Shown: positions 5,871 to 15,300 of the stretch, in pieces | Position numbering within the stretch: the stretch's first letter is position 1 | How the letters are laid out: every line of letters starts with the position of its first letter | DNA from: Bacteroidales bacterium UBA1204 | Lineage (GTDB): Bacteria; Bacteroidota; Bacteroidia; Bacteroidales; F082 | Assembly: GCA_002310075.1 (NCBI GenBank) | Contig: DBXU01000035.1 | Location: forward strand, 13,671 to 31,887 | Direction: 5' to 3' | DNA length: 18,217 nucleotides | Position numbers and translations under genes: made by a program | Notes under the pieces: generated by a model | What the model saw: only the letters and a program-made list of their open reading frames with translations | Database searches by the model: none | What the model was told of the DNA's origin: nothing

Positions 5871-7668
5871 CATGCCCGAAATAGTGAAACAAAAGCTCGC
5901 CGCGCTGCCCAACAAGCCCGGTGTGTATCGCTATTTCGACAAAAATGGCACGCTCATCTACGTCGGAAAGGCCAAGAACCTGAAACGCCGCGTCAGCAGT
6001 TATTTCAATAAGGAGCAATTCGGCAAGACGCGCGTCTTGGTGAGCAAGATCGCTGACCTTGAATACAGCATCGTCGACTCGGAGTCGGAGGCGCTGCTGC
6101 TTGAAAACACAATGATCAAGCAGTACAAGCCGCGCTACAACATCATGCTCAAGGACGACAAGACCTATCCTTGGATTTGTATTAAGAAAGAAGCCTTCCC
6201 GCGCGTCTTCCTCACCCGTCGCAAAGTAAACGATGGGTCGGAGTATTTCGGTCCTTATCCCTCGGTGCGCACAGCGCATATTCTGTTGGATTTGCTTAGT
6301 CAGGTCTATAAGGTGCGTTCCTGCCGTACACCGCTAACTGAAGCAGGAGTCGAGAAGGGCAAGTACAAGGTCTGTCTCGACTACCACATCCATAAGTGTA
6401 ACGGCCCTTGTGAAGGCCTGATTTCGAAGGAGGACTACAACGCCATGATTGCCGAGATCCGTGAAGTTATCAAGGGCAATCTGGGAGGGGTGCTTCGAGG
6501 ACTGAAATCGGCAATGATGGACCATGCGTCGCGTATGGAGTTTGAGGAGGCACAACTCATCAAGGAGAAATATGACCTCTTGGAGGAATACCGTAGCCGC
6601 TCGACGGTGGTCAGCGCGACGATTCACGACGTGGAGGTGTTCTCCTATGTCGACGACGAAGAAACGTTCTATGTGAACTACATGAAGGTGAAGGATGGTG
6701 CCGTGGTGCAGTCGCATTCCTTCGAGATGAAACGCAAGTTGGAAGAGAGTCCTGAAGAGCTGCTGTTGCTTGCTGTTACCGATCTTCGCCAGCAGTTTGG
6801 CGATCATGCTCCTGAAATCATCGTGCCGATGAAACTGGACTACGACATTGAAGAGGTGGAGGTGAGTGTCCCCCAACGTGGTGACAAGTTGAAGCTACTC
6901 GAGCTCTCCCGTCGTAATGCCATGCAATACAGGATTGATTTGGAAAAGCAACGCTCTTTGGTTGATCCCGAGCGACATCAGAAACGGGTGCTGAACAGCC
7001 TCAAAGAAGCTTTGCAACTGGATGAGATTCCCGATGTCATCGAGTGTTTCGATAACTCCAATTTCCAAGGCGATTATGCTGTGGCGGGCATGGTGCAGTT
7101 TGTGAACGGAAAGCCTAACAAAGCGGGCTATCGCCATTTCAACATCAAGACGGTGGTGGGCCCTGACGACTATGCCTCGATGAAAGAAGTGGTGCGTCGC
7201 CGTTATAGCCGTTTAATTGAAGAAGGCAAGCCTTTGCCTAACCTTATCATCACCGATGGCGGCAAGGGCCAGATGGAGGTGGTGAGGCAGGTTGTGGAAG
7301 ACGAACTCCATGTCGACATCCCCATTGCAGGTCTGGCCAAGGATGACCGTCATCGCACCAACGAGTTGCTGTTTGGTTTTCCGCCTCGTGTGGTCGGTCT
7401 GAAACCTAATTCGGAGGTGTTTCGCTTGTTGGCACATATTCAGGATGAGGTGCATCGTTTTGCCATCACTTTCCATCGCAAGAAATTCGAAAAAGGCTTC
7501 ATGCACTCTGAGTTGGCAGAAATAAAAGGGATTGGGAAGAAGACGGCAGAGAAGCTTCTTGTGGAGTTGAAATCAGTGAAAGCCATCAAGGAAGCTTCCA
7601 TGGAGCAACTCGCTGGAGCCATCGGTCCCGCCAAAGCGGCGGTTGTGTTCAAGCATTTTCACCAATAA
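5863..7668 (+). CDS. uvrC: UvrABC excinuclease subunit C
   Basis: A 601-residue UvrC, which makes the 3' and 5' incisions during nucleotide excision repair. An N-terminal GIY-YIG nuclease domain (about 15-95; GVYRY at 20-24, YVGKAKNLKRR at 33-43) cuts 3' of the lesion. Cys154, Cys171, Cys179 and Cys183 match the four cysteines reported to hold an iron-sulfur cluster in E. coli UvrC. A UVR/UvrB-binding helix pair lies at about 210-245. The RNase H-like endonuclease domain (about 375-535) has ECFDNSN (Asp397), ITDGGKGQ (Asp465) and EVHRFAITFHR (His531) for the 5' cut. A helix-hairpin-helix DNA-binding tail (IKGIGKKTAEKLL) spans 549-600. ATG 5863 overlaps the thiL end by 8 bases; ATG 5872 is a possible second start, three codons on. 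A terminator follows immediately. Confidence 0.97.
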   Translation: MNDMPEIVKQKLAALPNKPGVYRYFDKNGTLIYVGKAKNLKRRVSSYFNKEQFGKTRVLVSKIADLEYSIVDSESEALLLENTMIKQYKPRYNIMLKDDKTYPWICIKKEAFPRVFLTRRKVNDGSEYFGPYPSVRTAHILLDLLSQVYKVRSCRTPLTEAGVEKGKYKVCLDYHIHKCNGPCEGLISKEDYNAMIAEIREVIKGNLGGVLRGLKSAMMDHASRMEFEEAQLIKEKYDLLEEYRSRSTVVSATIHDVEVFSYVDDEETFYVNYMKVKDGAVVQSHSFEMKRKLEESPEELLLLAVTDLRQQFGDHAPEIIVPMKLDYDIEEVEVSVPQRGDKLKLLELSRRNAMQYRIDLEKQRSLVDPERHQKRVLNSLKEALQLDEIPDVIECFDNSNFQGDYAVAGMVQFVNGKPNKAGYRHFNIKTVVGPDDYASMKEVVRRRYSRLIEEGKPLPNLIITDGGKGQMEVVRQVVEDELHVDIPIAGLAKDDRHRTNELLFGFPPRVVGLKPNSEVFRLLAHIQDEVHRFAITFHRKKFEKGFMHSELAEIKGIGKKTAEKLLVELKSVKAIKEASMEQLAGAIGPAKAAVVFKHFHQ

Positions 7669-7700
7669 AAAAATCCGACGCATCGCGCCGGATTTTTTTT
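7667..7700. terminator. Bidirectional terminator between uvrC and tonB
   Basis: AATCCG-A-CGC (7672-7681) pairs with GCG-C-CGGATT (7685-7694) across one A-C mismatch, with loop ATC. A7 on the left and T8 on the right give a U-tract on both strands. It ends thiL-uvrC (+) and, from the other side, the tonB transcript (-), whose stop is at 7721. Confidence 0.88.
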
Positions 7701-7720
7701 GTCTCTCATGTCTCTAGACT

Positions 7721-8401
7721 TTACTGAAGTCTGAACATAACGGGAATCTGATAAGAAACACGCACGGCTTTACCACGTTGTTTGCCGGGTTTCCACTTGG
7801 GCATGTTCTTGATCACGCGCATGGCTTCCTCGTCGCAGCCGCCTCCGATACCACGGAGCAGCTTGACGTTGGAAACGCTGCCGTCAGGTTCAACAACGAA
7901 GCCGACGAACACACGGCCCTGGATGCCGCTTTCACGGGCAATCTGAGGATACTTGATGTTCTTGCCGACATATTCCATCAGTTTCTGTTCGCCACCGGGG
8001 AAGGCAGGCATCTCTTCCACGATTTGGAAGATTTCCTGTTCCACCACTTCTTCTTCCTCGATTTCAGGAGCAACATACTCTTCGACGACCTCGTTTTGCT
8101 CGATTTCAGCGTTGATGTTGATGTCCTCAACCTCTACGTCGTCTTGCACGATTTCAAGTTGTGTGGTTTGTTTGGGCATCTCCATTGGCTGAGGCTTGGG
8201 CTCGTCTTGTTTCGTGATTTCGACCATTTCCTCGTCCACTGCAATCTCTCTGCTGAGCAGGCTGGTGTCGATTTCGCGTTTGTCATAACTCTTAAACTCG
8301 AAGACCATCCATGCGAGGAGCAAGCTGATGATCAGACCTATCTGCGTGAACAACAATTTCTTGTTCTCCAGATTTGCCTTAGGTGATTTTTTTTCTTCCA
8401 T
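7721..8401 (-). CDS. tonB: Energy transducer TonB
   Basis: A 226-residue TonB. A cytoplasmic N-terminus (1-15) leads into one inner-membrane helix (about 16-35). A periplasmic linker (about 40-132) is followed by a TonB C-terminal domain (about 136-226) with FPGGEQKLMEYV, YPQIARESGIQGRVFVGFVVEPDGSV, LLRGIGGGCDEEAMRVIK and PKWKPGKQRGKAVRVSYQIPV, typical of Bacteroidota. TonB carries ExbB/ExbD energy to outer-membrane receptors. The linker is strongly acidic (Glu/Val/Ile-rich, e.g. APEIEEEEVVEQEIFQIVEE) with only a short Pro-Lys part (65-77), unlike the Pro-Lys linkers of classic TonB. It is the last of the genes on this strand downstream of sprA; a 72-base gap with a possible promoter separates it from the vanZ-like gene. 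The exb genes are about 6 kb away, so partnership is plausible but not shown. Confidence 0.95.
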   Translation of the reverse strand: MEEKKSPKANLENKKLLFTQIGLIISLLLAWMVFEFKSYDKREIDTSLLSREIAVDEEMVEITKQDEPKPQPMEMPKQTTQLEIVQDDVEVEDININAEIEQNEVVEEYVAPEIEEEEVVEQEIFQIVEEMPAFPGGEQKLMEYVGKNIKYPQIARESGIQGRVFVGFVVEPDGSVSNVKLLRGIGGGCDEEAMRVIKNMPKWKPGKQRGKAVRVSYQIPVMFRLQ

Positions 8402-8422
8402 GACAATATGTTTTTAAATTCT

Positions 8423-8449
8423 TACTTTCGTTTTTACGATGCGAAAGTA
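8423..8449. promoter_or_regulatory. Perfect 8-bp dyad and candidate tonB promoter
   Basis: TACTTTCG (8423-8430) and CGAAAGTA (8442-8449) form a perfect inverted repeat with an 11-base spacer, in the gap upstream of tonB. On the minus strand the 8442-8449 arm reads TACTTTCG followed by CAT, one base off the TAnnTTTG -7 element and correctly placed about 40 bases before ATG 8401. It may be a promoter, an operator, or both. Confidence 0.45.
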
Positions 8450-8473
8450 CTAATTATTTGTTTATAAAACGTG

Positions 8474-8872
8474 CTAAAATTGAATTTTATTTTTTTTTCT
8501 TGAAAAAAAGTGAAAAAACAACAGGCCGAGGGAAGCTCCGATGGCGTCGGCTAGGAAGTCGTACCAGCTTCCCGTACGTTTGATAAACACGGTTTCTTGG
8601 AGGATTTCGGTGAGCGCTCCATAGGCGATGCTGATAAGAATTGTGATGAAGAGGGCCCTTTTCCTATAGGTCTTTCCCTTTGAGAAGTAGTTTTCGCGAT
8701 ATCCCCAAAGACATAGGAATGCGAAGGCAAAATACATGAGAGCGTGTGCCACCTTGTCAAGGCCAAGAGAGGTGTTGACATGGGGCAAATAAGAACCCGG
8801 GAAACCAGACAGAATCATGATAACGATTCCGCAAAGGATTCCCGGGTAACTATTTCTGGTTAGTTTTTCCAA
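8474..8872 (-). CDS. VanZ-like membrane protein
   Basis: A 132-residue protein with four predicted helices (about 9-25, 39-57, 71-90, 104-123). The conserved pattern of the VanZ-like family is present: FPGSYLP after helix 1, DKVAHALMYFAFAFL (39-53), and GALTEILQETVFIKRTGSWYDFLADAIGASLG (85-116). VanZ gives low-level teicoplanin resistance in enterococci, but most relatives have no known role, so no resistance should be inferred. The start appears to be TTG (8870-8872): no ATG lies between the gcvH stop and this point, and the next ATG (residue 19) would cut helix 1. It begins 9 bases after gcvH in the same frame, so the two are co-transcribed. A run of nine A's near the 3' end (8490-8498 on the plus strand as T's) encodes the Lys-rich tail. 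Confidence 0.88.
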   Translation of the reverse strand: MEKLTRNSYPGILCGIVIMILSGFPGSYLPHVNTSLGLDKVAHALMYFAFAFLCLWGYRENYFSKGKTYRKRALFITILISIAYGALTEILQETVFIKRTGSWYDFLADAIGASLGLLFFHFFSRKKNKIQF

Positions 8873-8881
8873 TACCGAGGA

Positions 8882-9271
8882 TTAGCCGATTTTCGCTTCG
8901 TAGGCAGCGGCATCCATGAGGCCGTCGAGTTCGGCGACATCGTTCACTTTGATCTTGATGATCCAAGCTTCTCCGTAAGGATCGGTGTTGACGAGTTTGG
9001 CGTTCTCTTCGTCGGCGAGGGTCTCGTTGACTTCGAGGATTTCACCAGCGACGGGCATAAGCAATTCGGCGGTGGTCTTTACAGCTTCGATGGCGCCAAA
9101 TTCTTCTTGGGCGTCAAGGGTCTCACCGACGAGGTCGGGGTCGACATCAACGAAAGTAATGTCGCCGAGTTCATGTTGTGCGTAATCAGTAATGCCGACG
9201 TATGCGGTCTCACCTTCGAGGCGGATCCATTCGTCGTCGTTCGTGTACTTTAAATTTGTTGGAATATTCAT
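8882..9271 (-). CDS. gcvH: Glycine cleavage system H protein
   Basis: A 129-residue GcvH, the lipoyl carrier of the glycine cleavage system that shuttles the aminomethyl group between the P, T and L proteins. The lipoyl site is Lys65 in FGAIEAVKTTAELLMPVAGEI, as expected; YTNDDEWIRLEGETAYVGITDYAQHELGDITFVDV is a typical GcvH N-terminus. Length matches the family. H protein also takes part in lipoate transfer in some bacteria. Neither gcvT nor gcvP is in the window; gcvH sits between sprA and a vanZ-like gene, an arrangement I recall from other Bacteroidota. ATG 9271 is preceded by a 79-base gap after sprA with a weak -7-like element (complement of 9305-9312, TAATTTCG). No glycine riboswitch is visible in that short gap. 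Confidence 0.97.
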   Translation of the reverse strand: MNIPTNLKYTNDDEWIRLEGETAYVGITDYAQHELGDITFVDVDPDLVGETLDAQEEFGAIEAVKTTAELLMPVAGEILEVNETLADEENAKLVNTDPYGEAWIIKIKVNDVAELDGLMDAAAYEAKIG

Positions 9272-9304
9272 TTTCGTTATGTGTTGTTGTTTGTTAATAG
9301 GCTG

Positions 9305-9312
9305 CGAAATTA
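9305..9312 (-). promoter_or_regulatory. Candidate internal promoter for gcvH
   Basis: On the minus strand this reads TAATTTCG followed by CAG, one base from TAnnTTTG. It lies about 34 bases before ATG 9271, in the only sizeable gap between sprA and gcvH. No -33 element is evident, so this is tentative. Confidence 0.35.
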
Positions 9313-9350
9313 CATATTTTAAGCGCTACTTCGACATTTTTATGAAAATT

Positions 9351-12300
9351 TTATTGTGCCAGGCTGAATCTTATGGTCACACCGGCAAAGGTAGTTGAGT
9401 TTTTGAATGTGTTGGCCACAAACGGGTTCGTCATGTCGTGCTTGATAAAGGCTTGAGCACTCAGCCGTTGGCTGAAGGTGTAGTCGGCGGTGACATAGAT
9501 GTTGATCTTGTCTTGACCGGCCGAGATCTGGTTGTTGTTCTCGTCGATACGGCGCAAAATGGTTTTGTCGCGTTTGAATCCCAAGTCGAATTTGAGGATT
9601 AGATCGTTCTTGATGGTCTGGTTCTTGCCTCCTGTCAGCGAAGCCACCACAAAGGAAAGGTCCTTGATGCGGTAGCCTGCTCCGATAACGATTTCGCGCC
9701 CGCTGACCTCTGTCAATTGGTTGTTGGCAAAGCTTAAGGTCAAAGTTCTCGATTTCTTGAACTGCAGGTTAGCGGTCATGGAGTTTTGGAATCCGAGGTC
9801 GACACCAATCAAAGGAGCAAATTGTTCGGTGATGACCATCTGGGCGATGTCATATTTCGGGATGATTAGGTCGGAATTCTCGTAGGTCTGGATCGTGTTG
9901 TTCGGGTCGTAATAGACGTTGCTAGCCCAAGAGCTGATAGCATAGTTGGATTTGTAGGAATGGGTCAGACTAACCGTCTTGAAGATGCTAGCAATGGCTG
10001 GTATGGTCGATAGTCCGTTGAAGGTGACGTTCCAGTTGGGCAACGGGAATCTCGGGAATGGATTGAGAGTAATCTTGTTGGGATCTTTACCTGTGTAGGC
10101 GGCGATGAATGAATACATCAGCACGTCCATAGAGGATGAGCCATAGCCTACTGGGAAGTAATCGCCAGCGATACTATCGAATTTGTATTGGTTGACGTTT
10201 TCAATCCATTGTGGGTTGTCGCGCGCAATGCGTTCGGCAATGATCTTACGATAATTCAGCAAATTGTCGAATAGGGAGGAATGTGTCGAGTCGCTGGTGA
10301 CGAATGAAGTTCCCCACATCAGGTAACTTGTGCTGAAATTGCCGTTGTTGGTGGGGGTGAAGACTTCGAAATCGTTGAGTGCTTCGTTATAGCGGAAATA
10401 ATGCTGTGCATTCTCGCTCATGGTGCGGTTACCAGTGATGTCGATCTTTAAACCCATCAAAGGCTCTGCGTTGACGCGATAGTTCATGGTTTCGGTCTTG
10501 CGTCTTCTATAGGGGTCGCTTAAGATGGAATCCATGGTGAGCCAACGCATATCGTCGTCACCGACGCTGTGGATGACGGCTTTATGGAAGATGTCGGCAT
10601 CTTCGCCAAAGCTGCTACCCAATACGAAACCTAGGCCTGGTGACCAGCCGTTGCTATTCATGCCCAGGTAGGAAGGCTTAGGCATGAAGCCTGGCAACGT
10701 TTGTCCGTTGGTCAACGAATAAGTTCCCGAAACTTTCTTCACCAGGGTGAGGATGCGAAGACCATTGTCAAGGAACACCTTGCCCACGTTGACGCCTTTG
10801 GTCTTGGTGGAGTCGGCGGTGGCTTCTTGTCCTTTATCTTTGCCAGTCTTACCCCCCTTTCCTTTGGAGTCGTTACGTCTTTGTGGTGTGTTGAGTTGCT
10901 TTAGGTACGGTACCTTGTTGTATAGTTTTGTGAAGTCAAGGGTGGCATTGCCCTGGAGGCTGTTTGAATTTTCAATCTCGTTGCCGAGGCGGGGCTGGAT
11001 GGATTGCGCCGAGGCGGTCCAGAAATAGGATCCTTGGTAGTTGGCGCTAGTGGTAATCCAGTTAAAGATCGGGATCTTGTTGATGGGCAGAGTGTAGGTG
11101 GCCGAAACGTTTTGTTGGAATCTCGACATGGAACCGAGATGTCTCAGTTCATTCTTGATGGTGTCGCGGTTTTTCTGCCATCTTTCAGGATCAACGCTCT
11201 TGTCGACATAGCCGGCAGGCTCGTAGATGTATGCTTGTGCTTGCGCTGAATAGTCAAGTGACAAGCCTTTTGTGAGGTCGTAACGCACTTGGTAGTTGCG
11301 GTTCCAGTCCCATTGTTTCGAGTAGGTTGGCATGATATTGACGATGCCGCCTGTCTTGTTTCTCATCTCCCGTTGCGAGAAGTAACGATACATCTCCGTG
11401 TTGAAAGTGATACTCTTAGGCAGGTAATAGAAATTGATGTCCTTGATGATTTGAAGGGCGGGTTTGGAAGCCCATTTGGCTTTTCCGAAAGGCGTTACGT
11501 TTTTCGGGTTACCTGCATAGTTGTATCCCAATCCTCCACGGTAGGTCTTGACCATGTAATACTTGATGTCGGTATTCTCTTGGAAGGTCTCGTTGTAGGA
11601 GAAGGACAGGTTGAAGTTTTCAATGTCATAGATATGCACCTTGGGCATGTTGGCACGACCTCTGATGCCGCTATTGGGGTCTCTGGGGTTTGATTTGCCC
11701 TTGTCGCCATCACTAGGATCATCGCCTCTGTTTCTTTTGTTAACTCGTTCCTTGCGCACATTCATGAAGTTGATGTTCTTATGACGTGTGAAGTCGTGGA
11801 TGGAGGAAGTGAGGGCATCTTTCTCTTCTTGCGTGCTTAGGGCATCCAAGGCATCCTTCATCTTGATGTCGGGGTCGTATGGGTTGTAGAGCGGGGTGAT
11901 TCTATTCTCGCCATAGTCGATATGCATCGGGATCTTGAGGCCGGTATTCTCGAAGAACTTGCCGAGCTCAAGGTCGGTGGAGACGGCAAAGGCGGAGTTG
12001 GCTTCAAACTCATTGCTGATGATGTCGCTGTCGAGGGCACCGAAACCGGCTGAGCTATAGGAGCCCGTGACCGACATCCTACCTAAATCAGCCAAAGTGG
12101 CTTCCAAACGGCCTGTCGCGGCAATGCCACCGTTGCTGTTGAGGTCGGTGAGACGCAGTTCGTTGACCCAGATAACGGCACTCTTTGGCTGTCCGTCGTC
12201 TTCAGAGGCCAGATTCTGCCGTTTGGGGTTACGCACACCAATCATCATGGCTTCCACGTCGCTAATGCTCGGGTTACCGATCACCTTGATGGTATGATAG

Positions 12301-15300
12301 TAGTCCCTATTGTCTATAGTACCTTTCTTGACCTTCTCAGAATAGATGTAATTGGTCCTAACACTGCTGTTGGGTTGGTTCATGGCCTCGTTTCGGTGCG
12401 ACTTCACTTCAACAAGGTCCTCTAACTTGATTTCGAAGTTGTTGATTTCAGGCCAGATGGCGTCCTTGTTGGTGTAGGAGGTCTGCCATGGCGTGACTTT
12501 CAATGGAATCTCGTATTCATAGTAGTTCTCCGTAAAATCGGTGCCTAGACGCAAAAACACGGTGAGATCTTGGTCTTGAAGTTGGTATTCGTCGTTGGCG
12601 GCTTCGGCGTGGACAAACATCTTTAGGTATTTGTACTGGCGGAAGTCAAAGTCTGTGGTCTTGTAGATGGCACGTCCATCCCCGTCAACGAGGTTGTGCA
12701 CCGTCATCTGCAAGGATTGCTCGTTGATTCTCGTGATAGCCGTGGTGCCGATTACCTTTTCCTGCTGGATGCCAGGAGGAATGACATAGGGCACAGGCGC
12801 GCGGCGGCTGTTTTCGTCGATGCTGACGGCTGAGATGTCGAAGGTGGTTTCGTTGTTGGCATCATCAGGTTGGTATTCGCCGGGTGCTTGGATGCTTTGC
12901 GAGTAGGTTCTCCATTCGCCTTTCACCAAATCGAGGGTGGCAAAACGAAGTACGACAGGGCGTTTGAATTCGTTGACAAACATTCTCATGAAGCGGATGG
13001 AGGAGAAGTCGTCGATGTGGCCGATGACTTTGTCAGGCTGCTTGATGGGAATTCTGAACTGATACCAAGTGGCGCCACCAATTTGTCCATTGGGTAAAGC
13101 GACATTCGTGGAATGGAGGATGTCTGCGATATGGTTCTTGCCAACCACCATCTGGTTCGGATCCAAGTCGATGACATATTGGTAATAACGTTCCGATTCG
13201 TTCAAGGTATTGTCGTTGTTGATATCCTCGACGTTCGGCAGTGTCGAGTTGCTGGTGGAATAGGCTTCGGTTCTTTGGACCTCTGAAGGGGAGTTGCCTT
13301 CCTGGCCGTTATAGTTCTTGTAACGTTCCAAGACACTGGAGTGTATCTCGTCCCTATCCCATTCCGAAGACCTGAAATGGTGGTAGTTGTCGCCCGATGG
13401 GTCATCGTATGCATTGGCATAAGCTTGTGAACTTTCTCCCAAATAGTCTCTCACGACGTTGAGATAAGTCTCTTGGAAGAAAGTGCGCTCATCGACATCG
13501 CGCAAACCATCGAAGCCGACGTCTTGGTATTGGCGTGCATCGGCTTCGTTGCTGAAGGTGCCTACAATGTCTTGAAGGGTAGGTACACGTCCCCAGATGG
13601 TCGTGTCGACATTGATGACGTTTTCGGATGTGGGCAGACCGTTTTCGTAGAATTTGCGGCCGTCACGCAAGACGTCTTCAGAGATGTCGCCCAAGTTGAT
13701 GTATAGCTTACCTGGGTTGTTGGCGTATTCTTCGTCCATGAAGGGATCCATGAGCCAGAACTCGATGTATTCGATGTTGGTGGCTTCGAAGTCGGTGGTT
13801 TCCATCTTGCGCATGATACCCGCCCAACGGCTTTCAGGGTTGTTGAGTTTGCCTTGCGCATTGATACCTGCGGAATACTGCGATGGCTGTACGTCATAGT
13901 TATAGGGTCCACGTTCTTCTGGATAGTATGCTAGGTTGAGTACCGACACGTTGGTAGGGGTGCCTGCGGCGATGTCTTTGGTGGGGAAGATTTCGGTTTC
14001 GAGCACCTGCCTGACGCTGTTCTTTGAAAGCTCATCAGGGGTGACGTTGGCGGGACGCATATTGGCATAACGGTCATAGAACACGGCGTTGTCGATGGTG
14101 TACCACGACAGCTTGGCTCTGTTCTTTCCATATGCCAACCCAGTGCCGGCGGCGGCTTCGGGGAAGAGGTCGCGCTGGTTTTGAGGCGTGCTGGCCATGA
14201 CCCACATGGTAGGAAGCCTCAGGTCGATTGTCGATTTGGCACCTTCAAAGTCATCGATATAAGAGGTTCCTCTCTCGCTAGCTGATCTGGAAAGACCTGG
14301 GATGAAGCGGGCAAACTCACCGTCGACATTGATACGTGAGGGAGTCCTAGTGCTGATGCCAGGCAGCTTGTCGATGAGGCTGGTGAGCCATCTCGCTTCG
14401 GTGTGGTAGCTGATGTCGGCGCCATAGATGGTGTTCGCGATGGCTTCTTCTCCGTAGTTGATTTTTTGGGTATATGATTTCTCGCCAAGATACAAAACCG
14501 TTCCTCCCAAACGGAAATCGCGGTCGATTTCATGTTCGATTCGGGTTCCGAGGAAGGTTTTCTTCAAGGCGCTGAAGCCTGAGTTGGCTTCCAAGGAGAT
14601 GTTGATGGGCGTGCCAGAGTTGAGGATGCCTTCGTTGATGATGGTCACACGGCCTAAAGTGTAGTCAACTGTATAGTCGACGTTTTCAACCAATTGTGCG
14701 CCGCCAGCCGTGACTGTCACAGAACCTTGAGCCACATTCATGGCGTTCAAGCTGATCTCACTTCCTGATTGTGAAGAATAATAACCTTTCAACGTGAACT
14801 TGTTCTTCTCTGAGAACTGTTCGGCAGAGGTTTTCGTCATCGTGTACAATGAATCGTAAGCGTATTTGTTGGCCAGCGATGATTCTTCGGGGAAGATTTT
14901 GGTGCGGATATGTTTGCCGAAAGGCTCCAACACTGGGAAGAAGATGCGCCCGTTAGAGGCGTTGATAGTACCACCTTGTGTGGCCGCGTTGTTGATGAAA
15001 TCGAATACGCCATCACCGCCAGGGATGGGGTTGTTTTGTTGTGTCAAATTATCGAGTCCCATCAAGTGCAGCAGCGGCACACCCTTTACAGAGCCCTCGG
15101 TGAAGTAGCCTATCGGGGTGCTATTCGAGTTGCCGTTGTAGAAGATGTTGAGCATGAAGTCCGACGAGCTGATCTGGTAGGCTCTGATGTTATAGACGTT
15201 CTTCATCATCAGGTTCCAGATGGGCATCTTGGTGTTGACAGTGGTACCTCTCAAAAGTTTGGCGACCAAAACGTTTGGCGTGTTGATGCCTTGGTCAGAG

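Noticed and set aside
8486..8517. A-run/T-run hairpin at the vanZ end as terminator or frameshift site
   Set aside because: The T9, A7 and A6 runs are inside the coding sequence and have no GC stem; a nine-base homopolymer could vary or slip, but nothing here supports programmed frameshifting.
9272..9350. Possible glycine riboswitch before gcvH
   Set aside because: The gap is only 79 bases and shows no tandem aptamer-like stems.
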